A stretch of DNA of 64,000 bases from Methyloversatilis sp. RAC08 (GTDB lineage Bacteria > Pseudomonadota > Gammaproteobacteria > Burkholderiales > Rhodocyclaceae), in assembly GCF_001713355.1 (NCBI RefSeq), contig NZ_CP016448.1:2294001-2358000 (forward strand). Direction: 5' to 3'. Position numbers and translations under genes: made by a program. Under the pieces are notes generated by a model that saw only the letters and a program-made list of their open reading frames with translations, did no database searches and was not told the DNA's origin. Of this stretch, positions 17,862-25,797 are shown piece after piece (the first letter of the stretch is position 1; each line of letters begins with the position of its first letter).

Positions 17862-19316
17862 ATGAACGATCAATTCCTCATCAACTTCACGCCGCAGGAA
17901 ACGCGGGTGGCGCTGCTGCAGCAGGGTGCCGTGCAGGAGCTGCACATCGAGCGCAGCAGCGCGCGCGGCATCGTCGGCAATATCTATCTCGGCCGCGTGG
18001 TGCGCGTGCTGCCCGGCATGCAGTCGGCCTTCATCGACGTCGGGCTCGAACGCACCGCCTTCCTGCATGTGGCCGACATCTGGGAAGCGCGCCAGAACGG
18101 TGACGCGCCGAAACCGATCGAGCGCCTGCTGACCGAAGGCCAGAGCGTGCTGGTGCAGGCGCTGAAAGACCCGATCGGCACCAAGGGCGCGCGCATGTCG
18201 ACCCAGATCAGCATCGCCGGCCGGCTGCTTGTGCATCTGCCGCAGGACCGCCACATCGGCATTTCGCAGCGCATCGAGGTGACCGAAGAGCGCGAGGCGC
18301 TGCGCACGCGCATCCAGGCGCTGCTGCCACAGGAAGATCCGGGCGGGTACATCGTGCGCACCATGGCCGAATGCGCAAGTGATGAAGAGCTGTCGGCCGA
18401 CATCGCCTACCTGCGCAAGATATGGCAGGAAATCCGCAACCGCGCCAAGACCGCCAAGCCGCCGTCACTGGTGTTCGAAGACCTGACGCTGGGCCAGCGC
18501 GTGCTGCGCGACCTGGTGTGCGCCGACACGCAGAGCATCCAGGTCGACTCGCGCGAAAACTACGTCAAGCTGCGCGCCTTCGCCGAGGAATACATGCCGC
18601 AGCTGACCAAGCTGCTGGAGCACTACACCGGCGAGCGGCCGCTGTTCGAACTGCACAGCGTCGAAGAGGAAATCGAAAAGGCGCTGGCGCGCCGCGTCGA
18701 CCTGAAGTCGGGCGGTTACCTGATCTTCGATCAGACCGAAGCGATGACCACCATCGACGTGAACACCGGCGGCTTCGTCGGCTCGCGCAACTTCGACGAA
18801 ACCATCTTCAAGACCAACCTCGAAGCGGCGCATCAGATCGCGCGCCACCTGCGGCTGCGCAATCTGGGCGGCATCATCCTGATCGATTTCATCGACATGG
18901 AAAACGACGAGCACCGCACCCAGGTGCTGGCCGAACTGAACAAGGCGCTGTCGCGCGACCACACCAAGATTTCGGTCAGCGGCTTCACCTCGCTCGGTCT
19001 GGTCGAAATGACCCGCAAGCGCACCCGCGAATCGATCGCCCATGTGCTGTGCGAAGCCTGTCCGACCTGCGGCGGCCGCGGCGAAGTGAAGACCGCGCAG
19101 ACCATGAGTTTCGACATCCTGCGCGAGCTGCTGCGCGAAGCGCGCCAGTTCAGCGCCCGCGAATTCCGCATCCTCGCCCACCCCAAGGTGGTCGACCTCT
19201 TCCTGGAAGAAGAGTCGCAGGCACTGGCCATGCTGTCGGACTTCATCGGCAAGCCGATCTCGCTGCACGCCGAATCGAGCTATTCGCAGGAGCAGTTCGA
19301 CATCGTGCTGCTCTAG
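17862..19316 (+). CDS. rng: Ribonuclease G
   Basis: A 484-residue endoribonuclease of the RNase E/G family that matures the 5' end of 16S rRNA. An S1 domain near residues 35-130 (GNIYLGRVVRVLPGMQSAFIDVG) is followed by the catalytic DNase I-like part with TTIDVNTGGFVG and IILIDFIDM, which bring the Mg-binding acidic residues, and the Zn-link CPTCGGRG. The length and lack of a long C-terminal scaffold mean RNase G, not RNase E. Position after maf is typical. Confidence 0.95.
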   Translation: MNDQFLINFTPQETRVALLQQGAVQELHIERSSARGIVGNIYLGRVVRVLPGMQSAFIDVGLERTAFLHVADIWEARQNGDAPKPIERLLTEGQSVLVQALKDPIGTKGARMSTQISIAGRLLVHLPQDRHIGISQRIEVTEEREALRTRIQALLPQEDPGGYIVRTMAECASDEELSADIAYLRKIWQEIRNRAKTAKPPSLVFEDLTLGQRVLRDLVCADTQSIQVDSRENYVKLRAFAEEYMPQLTKLLEHYTGERPLFELHSVEEEIEKALARRVDLKSGGYLIFDQTEAMTTIDVNTGGFVGSRNFDETIFKTNLEAAHQIARHLRLRNLGGIILIDFIDMENDEHRTQVLAELNKALSRDHTKISVSGFTSLGLVEMTRKRTRESIAHVLCEACPTCGGRGEVKTAQTMSFDILRELLREARQFSAREFRILAHPKVVDLFLEEESQALAMLSDFIGKPISLHAESSYSQEQFDIVLL

Positions 19317-19456
19317 GGCCCCGGACGTCTCCGGCCGCTCCATCGCCCCGATGCGTGACAGACGGTCACCGATTCCACCTCGCAATGGCTGACGCCGGGG
19401 CGTGTTTTGTGGTTTGATCGTATTCGGGCTCAAAACACTGACAAAACCTGGTTGCC

Positions 19457-19843
19457 ATGGGACTCAAGGACCGCATCCGCGCTATTAAGCTCGAATTGAT
19501 GGCGCTTGCGATTGCAGCGCAGGACACGCGCACGCCGCGGCGAGCGAAAATACTTCTGCTTTTCCTGCTCGCCTACGCGGCCAGCCCGATCGACCTTATT
19601 CCTGACTTCATCCCGGTGCTCGGTCTGCTCGACGAGGTCGTCCTGCTGCCGATCGGTGTCTGGATCGTGGTCGGCATGATTCCGCCGGATGTAATGGAGG
19701 CGGCGCGGGCGCGGGCACGCGAAGGCAAGCTGCCGGCGAACTGGATCGCCGGCGTGATCGTGCTGCTGCTGTGGGCAGCCAGCATCGCGGCCATCGTGTG
19801 GTGGTGGATGAATCATCAGGGCGCCGGTCAAGCAGATAGCTGA
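19457..19843 (+). CDS. DUF1232 (YkvA-like) membrane protein
   Basis: A 128-residue protein with the DUF1232 signature SPIDLIPDFIPVLGLLDE followed by a hydrophobic helix VVLLPIGVWIVVGMI, plus a second C-terminal helix (WIAGVIVLLLWAASIAAIVWWW). The family is small, membrane-bound and of unknown role. It stands alone between rng and the heme-sensor gene. Confidence 0.85.
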   Translation: MGLKDRIRAIKLELMALAIAAQDTRTPRRAKILLLFLLAYAASPIDLIPDFIPVLGLLDEVVLLPIGVWIVVGMIPPDVMEAARARAREGKLPANWIAGVIVLLLWAASIAAIVWWWMNHQGAGQADS

Positions 19844-20034
19844 GCGGCAGCCGGGCGGCGCTGCCCGCCTTCTGTTTCCTGCCGTGGCCCATCGACGGGC
19901 GGCGGCCTTACTCCCCGGGTGTCAATCTTTTACAATCCGGCGTCGCCATGTCCGCGGGTCGAATGCGGGTGGGTGATGCGCGTGCCGGGAACGCGCTGCG
20001 AATCACCCACACCTGACCGAAAGGCCTTGCGAAG

Positions 20035-20907
20035 ATGGGACTCAGACTCAAGTTCAACCTGGTGCTGATCGGCGTGTTCGCTATCGGTCTGGCGGCCTGC
20101 GCCGCGTTGTCGCACCAGTTGCTGCACGACAATGCGCGCGCCGAGGTCGAGCGCAATGCGCGGTTGATGATGGAAACCGCGCTCGCCATTCGCGCCTACA
20201 CGGTCAGCCAGATCAAGCCGCACCTCGATCCGCTGCTGTCCGAGCAGTTCCTGCCGCAGACCGTGCCGGCCTATGCCGCGACCGAAACGATCAACGAGCT
20301 GCGCAAGAACCACCCCGAGTACGCCTACAAGGAGGCGACGCTGAACCCGACCAATCCGCGCGATCGCGCGTCGGACTGGGAAACGGACATCGTCACCAGC
20401 TTCCGCAACGCCGAGGACACGAAGGAACTGACCGGCGTGCGCGAAACACCGACCGGCCGCCACATGTATATCGCACGGCCGATCAAGATCACCAATCCGG
20501 CCTGCCTGGCCTGTCACAACACGGCCGCCACGGCGCCGCCGACGATGGTGAAGGTGTATGGCGAGGCGAATGGCTTCGGCTGGAAGCTGAATGAAATCAT
20601 AGGCGCGCAGGTGGTGTCGGTGCCGATGACGCTGCCGGTAACCAACGCCGACCGTGCCTTCAACACCTTCATGCTGTCGCTGCTCGGCGTGTTCGTGTTC
20701 GTCATGGTGGCGCTCAACCTGATGCTCGAATGGCTGATCATCCGTCCGGTGGCGCGCCTGTCGGCCGCGGCCGACCAGATCAGCACCGGCGACTTTTCGG
20801 TGCCCGAGTTCCGCGATTCCGGCAAGGACGAAGTGTCGGTGCTCGGAGCGTCCTTCAACCGCATGCGGCGCAGCCTTGAAACGGCGATGCGCATGATAGA
20901 CAGCTGA
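20035..20907 (+). CDS. Heme-c sensor protein (DUF3365/Tll0287-like) with HAMP domain
   Basis: A 290-residue membrane protein. Helix 1 (residues ~7-27) and helix 2 (~218-240) flank a periplasmic DUF3365 domain, which carries a c-type heme motif CLACH at 157-161 and the surrounding ARPIKITNPACLACHN and NGFGWKLNEIIGAQVVSV segments. After helix 2 comes a HAMP linker (IIRPVARLSAAADQISTGDF) and then the protein stops. There is no kinase, cyclase or methyl-accepting output domain. Its stop is only 2 nt before the Ser/Thr kinase gene, so the output is probably that kinase. Such domains are thought to sense redox state or gases. Confidence 0.85.
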   Translation: MGLRLKFNLVLIGVFAIGLAACAALSHQLLHDNARAEVERNARLMMETALAIRAYTVSQIKPHLDPLLSEQFLPQTVPAYAATETINELRKNHPEYAYKEATLNPTNPRDRASDWETDIVTSFRNAEDTKELTGVRETPTGRHMYIARPIKITNPACLACHNTAATAPPTMVKVYGEANGFGWKLNEIIGAQVVSVPMTLPVTNADRAFNTFMLSLLGVFVFVMVALNLMLEWLIIRPVARLSAAADQISTGDFSVPEFRDSGKDEVSVLGASFNRMRRSLETAMRMIDS

Positions 20908-20909
20908 CC

Positions 20910-23039
20910 GTGACGACCGGTCTGCAGCCGCCGTCGGGTGACGGGGACGAGTCGTTCACAGAAGACAGCGTGAACGCCGAGGTGCTGGCGGGCAGCGGCT
21001 TCCTGCCGACTGCCAACGCCAGCCCCGGCGCGCTGCCGGCCGGCTGGGCGCTGAACGAATACCGCATCGAATCGCTGCTCGGCGGCGGCGGCTTCGGTCT
21101 GACCTATCTGGCGCACGACACGCTGCTCGACTGCAAGGTCGCCATCAAGGAATTCCTGCCGACCGACATCGCGATCCGCGGCGACGGCCAGCGCGTGCTG
21201 CCGCGCAGCGGTCCGGCGGTCGAAATGTTCGAGCAGGGGCTGCGCCGCTTTCTCGATGAATCGCGCGCGCTGGCCAATTTCCGTCATCCGCACATCGTGC
21301 GCGTCAGCCGTTTTTTCGAGGCGAATGGCAGCGCCTACATGGTGATGGACTACGAGCGGGGCCGGCCGTTGAACCAGTGGGTGCGCGAGCGTGGCGCGCG
21401 CATCGACCGCGTCACGCTGCTGGCCATCGTACGGCCGCTGCTCGAAGGTCTGCAGGTGATCCACGACGGCGGCTTCCTGCATCGCGACATCAAGCCGCCC
21501 AATATCTGCATCCGCGACGACGGTACGCCGGTGCTGCTCGATTTCGGCGCCGCCCGCCGCTATCACGACACCGAGCACACACTGACGGCCATCGTCACGC
21601 CCGGCTTCGCGCCATTCGAGCAGTACCACTCGCACGGCAATCAGGGGCCGTGGACCGACATCTATTCGCTGTCGGCCGTCATGTACTGGCTGGTCACCGG
21701 CCAGCGTCCGATCGAATCGGCTGCGCGCATCCAGAACGACCCGCTGATTCCTGCGTCGCGGCTGGCCGACGCTTCGGTGTTCGGCGCCTCGCTGCTGCGC
21801 GCCATCGACTGGGGGCTGGAGCCGCACGATTCCAAGCGACCGCGCAGCATCGCCGATTTCCGCCGGGTGTTTACCGCCGCGCCGGCAACCGCCCGCGGCC
21901 CGCTGGCGGCGGGCGCTGCATCGGCACCCGTCGCTGCGCCGGTCCGCGCGATCGGCGCGTCGGAAGAGCGGCGCACCATCGTGTGCAGCGTGCTGTATGC
22001 GCAGATCGGAGACAGCCAGCGGCTGGACACGGCGCAGCGGCTGGCCTGCAAGTCGGAGCTCGACGATGCGCTGGCGCGTGCCGCGCGCTCGGTCGACGCC
22101 GACAGCCGGCTCATTCTCGACACGCCGGACGGCACCGCGCTGTGCCTGCTCGGCCAGCCGGAAGACGCCTGCGTCGTCGCCCAGCATCTGCGCAAGCTCG
22201 ACTTCGCCGATGACGGCGGCCCGACGGGCCAGGGTCTGAAGCAGGGCATCAATCTGGGCCCGGTGCGCGTGTCGCGCTCCGGCAGCGGTGCGCTCGACCT
22301 GCATGGCGACGGTCTGGACGCCGCTCGCGCGCTGGCCAGTCTGGCGCATGCCGGCCAGGTGCTGGTGTCGCGCGCTTACTACGAAACCGTGTCGGCGCTG
22401 GGCAGCGGTGCGCCGGAAGGCCTGCACATCACCGGCCAGCGGGTCGAGATTGCGTCGCGCAGCCAGGAGGTGTTCGAACTCGACAGCCGCAGCGGCATCA
22501 CACGGCGCACTGACGTCGCGCAACCTGTACTGGCGCCGGACGCGCTGACGCCGCTGCTCGAATCGCTGCTGGCACGCCACATCGGGCCGATGGCACGCGT
22601 GCTGGTGACGCGCATCGCGCCGCAGGCAACATCGGCGCCGCAGTTGATCGAACAGCTGGCGGCGCACATTCCGAACGACGCGCAGCGCGCCGGCTTCCTG
22701 ATCGAGGCGAAGCGCCACGTCGTGCAGACCGGCGCGACGACGTCGCGCTCATCGCAGTCGATGTCCGGTGCCGCGGCTTCCGGTGCCATATCGACCTCGC
22801 GCAGCAGCCTGCCGTCGACCGCCACGTCGAGCCGCTACGTATCGTCCGCGCCGCGGCCGCTCGACGACGCGGTGATCGCCGACATCGAGCGCCGTCTGGC
22901 GCGGCTGATCGGTCCGGTGGCGCGCATTCTGGTGGGTCGCGCGCTCAAGCGCACCGGCACCGAACAGGCACTGCTGGAAGAGCTGGCGCGCGACATTCCC
23001 GATCCGGTGCAGCGCGCCGCGTTCGTCGCGGGCAAATAG
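20910..23039 (+). CDS. Ser/Thr protein kinase fused to a degenerate class III cyclase-like domain
   Basis: A 709-residue protein starting at GTG 20910. The eukaryotic-type kinase domain (~50-310) looks active: GGGGFG loop (58-63), Lys80 in VAIKEFLP, HRDIKPPN (191-198) and DFGAAR (211-216). Residues ~350-520 resemble a class III adenylate/guanylate cyclase domain: SVLYAQIGDS aligns with the usual VLFADIVGFT block, but Gln365 replaces the metal-binding Asp, and HGDGLDAARAL (465-475) matches the later conserved block. The C-terminus carries two copies (~545-605 and ~645-705) of a helical repeat with IGPxARxLV and DxxQRAxF cores (DUF8082-like). No membrane helix. It is coupled to the heme-sensor gene upstream. 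Confidence 0.85.
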   Translation: MTTGLQPPSGDGDESFTEDSVNAEVLAGSGFLPTANASPGALPAGWALNEYRIESLLGGGGFGLTYLAHDTLLDCKVAIKEFLPTDIAIRGDGQRVLPRSGPAVEMFEQGLRRFLDESRALANFRHPHIVRVSRFFEANGSAYMVMDYERGRPLNQWVRERGARIDRVTLLAIVRPLLEGLQVIHDGGFLHRDIKPPNICIRDDGTPVLLDFGAARRYHDTEHTLTAIVTPGFAPFEQYHSHGNQGPWTDIYSLSAVMYWLVTGQRPIESAARIQNDPLIPASRLADASVFGASLLRAIDWGLEPHDSKRPRSIADFRRVFTAAPATARGPLAAGAASAPVAAPVRAIGASEERRTIVCSVLYAQIGDSQRLDTAQRLACKSELDDALARAARSVDADSRLILDTPDGTALCLLGQPEDACVVAQHLRKLDFADDGGPTGQGLKQGINLGPVRVSRSGSGALDLHGDGLDAARALASLAHAGQVLVSRAYYETVSALGSGAPEGLHITGQRVEIASRSQEVFELDSRSGITRRTDVAQPVLAPDALTPLLESLLARHIGPMARVLVTRIAPQATSAPQLIEQLAAHIPNDAQRAGFLIEAKRHVVQTGATTSRSSQSMSGAAASGAISTSRSSLPSTATSSRYVSSAPRPLDDAVIADIERRLARLIGPVARILVGRALKRTGTEQALLEELARDIPDPVQRAAFVAGK

Positions 23040-23041
23040 CG

Positions 23042-23428
23042 GTGGCCAAACTTTCGCGCTGTCCGCACTGCGGACAGGACACGATTGCGCGTCTGGTCAA
23101 GCTGATGGCGCGCGCCAGGGCGCCGGCGATCTGCCCGGCCTGCGGCGGGCGCTCATGCACCGGCATCACGCCGCTGTCGCTGCTGTCGTTCTTCGTGCTG
23201 ATTCTGGTGTGCGGCACCCTGCTGCGTGCGGCCGGCCGTCTGGGCAACCGGTGGACGCTGCTGGGCGTGCTGGCGCTGTTCGTCGGCGGCTTTCTGTACA
23301 TCAGCTTTCACACCGGGCTGGTGAAGCTGGAGCGCTACCCGATGCAGCGCAATATCGCCATCGCTGTCGTGGCGCTGATGGCGATCGGCTTTTCGTGGTG
23401 GTGGTTCAGTCGCGGCACCGCAAGCTGA
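23042..23428 (+). CDS. Small membrane protein with N-terminal zinc ribbon
   Basis: A 128-residue protein beginning with two CxxC pairs (CPHCG at 7-11 and CPACGG near 32) that would bind zinc, then three hydrophobic helices (LSLLSFFVLILVCGTLL, WTLLGVLALFVGGFLYI and IAIAVVALMAIGFSWWW). I do not recognise the family. Start is GTG at 23042, 2 nt after the kinase stop, so it is the third gene of the heme-sensor/kinase operon and may be a membrane partner of it. It converges with tolC 16 nt away. Confidence 0.65.
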   Translation: MAKLSRCPHCGQDTIARLVKLMARARAPAICPACGGRSCTGITPLSLLSFFVLILVCGTLLRAAGRLGNRWTLLGVLALFVGGFLYISFHTGLVKLERYPMQRNIAIAVVALMAIGFSWWWFSRGTAS

Positions 23429-23444
23429 AGGCCGCGGGCGCGCG

Positions 23445-24788
23445 CTACTCGAGCAACGCATTCACCACGGCGATTTCCTCTTCGCCGAGCTGGCCGGCGG
23501 CGGCTTTCAGCCTGAGCTGCGCAAGCATCGTGTCGTATTGCGCCTTCGCCATGTCGCGCCGCGTGGCGAACAACTGCTGCTGTGCGTTGAGCACATCGAT
23601 ATTGATGCGCACGCCGACCTCGTAACCCAGCTTGTTCGAATCCAGTGCGGACTGCGACGACACCTGCGCGGCGCGCAGGGCCGCTGTCTGCGCGATGCCG
23701 TTGGCCACGCCCAGATAGGCCTGACGTGCCTGCAGAGCGGCGTTGCGCCGCGCCAGATCGACCTCGGCGCGCGCCCGGTCGAGCAGGTAGGCCGACTCGC
23801 GCACGCGCGATTCCTGCCCGAAACCCTGGAAGATCGGCACCGACACCTGCACGCCAACGGTGGCGGTTTCGGTCTGGTTCGAGATCGGGTTGCCGGCGAA
23901 GGTGACCACGTTCTTGTTCTGGCCATAGGTCGCCACCAGATCGACGCTCGGATAGTGGCCGGCACGCTGGCGCTCGATTTCGCGCGCCGCGATCTCCTGA
24001 TTCGCCAGCTGGGTCAGCACCGCCAGTCCGTCGGTCTGCGCACGTTCCACCCAGTCGTCCATGCGCGCCGGCTCCGGCATCGCGAACGCGACGTCGCGCC
24101 GCATGCGGCGCAGCTCGGCCGGTGCGCCACCGGTGATCAGCGACAGCGCGTGGCGCTTCACTTCGATGTCGCTCGCTGCCGCGATGCCCTGCGCGTTCGC
24201 CAGATCGAAGCGCGACTGCGCTTCATGCACGTCGGTGATGGTGACGGTGCCCACTTCGAAGCTCTTGCGCGCCAGTGCGAGCTGCTGCGATGCGGCGTCC
24301 TTCTGGGCTTCGATCGACGCCAGCACGTCGTGCGCGTACAGCAGATCGAAGTAGGCCTGTGCAGCACGCAGCAGCACGTCCTGCCGCGCCTGCGCCAGCT
24401 GCGCCTCGGCCGCCGCGACCTGCAGCTTGCCCTGTTCGAACTGCACCCAGTTGGCCCAGCGGAACAGCGGTTGCGTCAACTGGAAGTTGAAGTTGTGCGA
24501 GTTGTGCTGCGAGGCGGCATTGACCGGCTGCTTCACGGTCACGTCGTTCCATTGCGTGGTGCCGCTTACGGTCAGGCTGGGCAGCAGGCCGGCGCGCGCC
24601 TGCGGCAGCTTCTCGGAGGTCGCCAGGCTTTGCGAGCGCGCCGACTGGTATTGCGCATCGTTGGCGAGCGCCGCCCGCGCGATCGCGACCAGATCGTCGG
24701 CCGCGTGCGCCGCCGGCATGACTGCGAAACTGGCTGGAAACGCGGCCGACAGCACGGCGTACAGCGACAGACGTCGCAACAGGGTCAT
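23445..24788 (-). CDS. tolC: TolC-family outer-membrane efflux channel
   Basis: A 447-residue channel with a signal peptide (cleavage near AAHAA) and two repeats of the TolC OEP fold: VAIARAALANDAQYQSA at the start, long coiled-coil helices rich in Ala and Gln, and strand segments such as TATVGVQVSVPIFQGF. The first repeat ends near NSHNFNFQLTQPLFRW. It would trimerise and dock on an RND adaptor or type I exporter. It is the last gene of the minus-strand operon that begins with tetR and the RND pump genes, so it probably completes that pump. The start codon follows the rhodanese stop by 4 nt. Confidence 0.92.
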   Translation of the reverse strand: MTLLRRLSLYAVLSAAFPASFAVMPAAHAADDLVAIARAALANDAQYQSARSQSLATSEKLPQARAGLLPSLTVSGTTQWNDVTVKQPVNAASQHNSHNFNFQLTQPLFRWANWVQFEQGKLQVAAAEAQLAQARQDVLLRAAQAYFDLLYAHDVLASIEAQKDAASQQLALARKSFEVGTVTITDVHEAQSRFDLANAQGIAAASDIEVKRHALSLITGGAPAELRRMRRDVAFAMPEPARMDDWVERAQTDGLAVLTQLANQEIAAREIERQRAGHYPSVDLVATYGQNKNVVTFAGNPISNQTETATVGVQVSVPIFQGFGQESRVRESAYLLDRARAEVDLARRNAALQARQAYLGVANGIAQTAALRAAQVSSQSALDSNKLGYEVGVRINIDVLNAQQQLFATRRDMAKAQYDTMLAQLRLKAAAGQLGEEEIAVVNALLE

Positions 24789-24792
24789 TGCA

Positions 24793-25116
24793 TCAGTACC
24801 GCGCCATCGACGGATCGACCTGCAGCGCCCAGGCGTCGACGCCCCCGGCCAGGTTGTACACCTCGCCGAAGCCGTTGCGCTCAAGAAAGATCGCCACCTG
24901 CATCGACCGCCCGCCGTGGTGGCAGATGCACACCAGCGGTCGCGCCGGATCGAGCGCATCGAGGCGCGACGGGATGGTGCCCATCGGAATGTGCTGGCTG
25001 CCTTCGACCCGGCAGATCGCCCACTCGTGCGCTTCGCGCACATCGAGCAACTGCGGCTTCTCGCCCTGCGGTTCTGCCAGCCACGCCGCCAGCTCGGCCA
25101 CCGTCATCTGCTTCAT
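24793..25116 (-). CDS. Rhodanese-like domain protein
   Basis: A 107-residue single-domain sulfurtransferase-like protein. LLDVREAHEWAICRV and the active loop CHHGGRS (Cys65-Ser71) are intact, so it can form a persulfide. Proteins of this kind transfer sulfur from thiosulfate or other donors in the cytoplasm. ATG at 25116 was chosen over an upstream start at 25158 that would overlap pcm. Lies between pcm and tolC with gaps of 10 and 4 nt, an order that recurs in betaproteobacteria. Confidence 0.9.
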   Translation of the reverse strand: MKQMTVAELAAWLAEPQGEKPQLLDVREAHEWAICRVEGSQHIPMGTIPSRLDALDPARPLVCICHHGGRSMQVAIFLERNGFGEVYNLAGGVDAWALQVDPSMARY

Positions 25117-25126
25117 CGACGGCGTC

Positions 25127-25780
25127 TCAGAACACGAAACGCTGGGCGCCGCGCGCATTGCGCAGCGTCGGCAACAGCGTTTCGAACAGGATTTCCTGCG
25201 TCTGGCTGCCGTCGGCGTTCAGCGTCACCAGCGTGGCATTCATCAGCGGTGCTTCGCCGATGAAAGCGATCAGCCGGCCGCCCGGACGCAGTTGCGCGAC
25301 CAGTTCCTGCGGCAGCACCGGCAGGCCGCCTGACACCAGGATCACGTCGTACGGCGCATGCACCGGCCAGCCCTGCGCCGCATCGCCGACTTCGACACGC
25401 ACGTTCAGCGCGCCGGCGGCGATCAGGTTTTCGCGCGCACGCTCGGCCAGCGCCGGTTCGATTTCGACCGTCGTCACCTGACTGGCGCGTGCGCCGAGCA
25501 GTGCCGCCATGTAGCCGGAGCCGGTGCCGATCTCAAGCGCCGTATCGGTGCTGCGCACGTGCAGTTCCTGCAGCACGCGGGCTTCGATCTTGGGTTCCAG
25601 CATTTCCGCGCCGTGGCCGAGCGGAATCGGCGTATCGACGAAGGCCAGATCGCGCAACGCGGCCGGCACGAAGTTTTCACGTCTGACGACGAACAGCAGG
25701 TCGAGAATGTCCTGATCCAGCACGTCCCACGGCCGGATCTGCTGTTCCACCATATTGAAGCGAGCCTGCTCGATATCCAT
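25127..25780 (-). CDS. pcm: Protein-L-isoaspartate O-methyltransferase
   Basis: A 217-residue SAM-dependent methyltransferase that starts repair of isoaspartyl residues in aged proteins. The family opening MDIEQARFNMVEQQIRPW fixes the start at 25780; the ATG nine nt upstream (25789) lacks space for a ribosome-binding site, whereas gagggg lies well before 25780. SAM-binding EIGTGSGYMAALLG and VILVSGGLPVLP are visible. It lies 17 nt after the RND pump gene and 10 nt before the rhodanese gene, hence in the same operon. Confidence 0.92.
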   Translation of the reverse strand: MDIEQARFNMVEQQIRPWDVLDQDILDLLFVVRRENFVPAALRDLAFVDTPIPLGHGAEMLEPKIEARVLQELHVRSTDTALEIGTGSGYMAALLGARASQVTTVEIEPALAERARENLIAAGALNVRVEVGDAAQGWPVHAPYDVILVSGGLPVLPQELVAQLRPGGRLIAFIGEAPLMNATLVTLNADGSQTQEILFETLLPTLRNARGAQRFVF

Positions 25781-25797
25781 TGTTTCCATCCCCTCGG

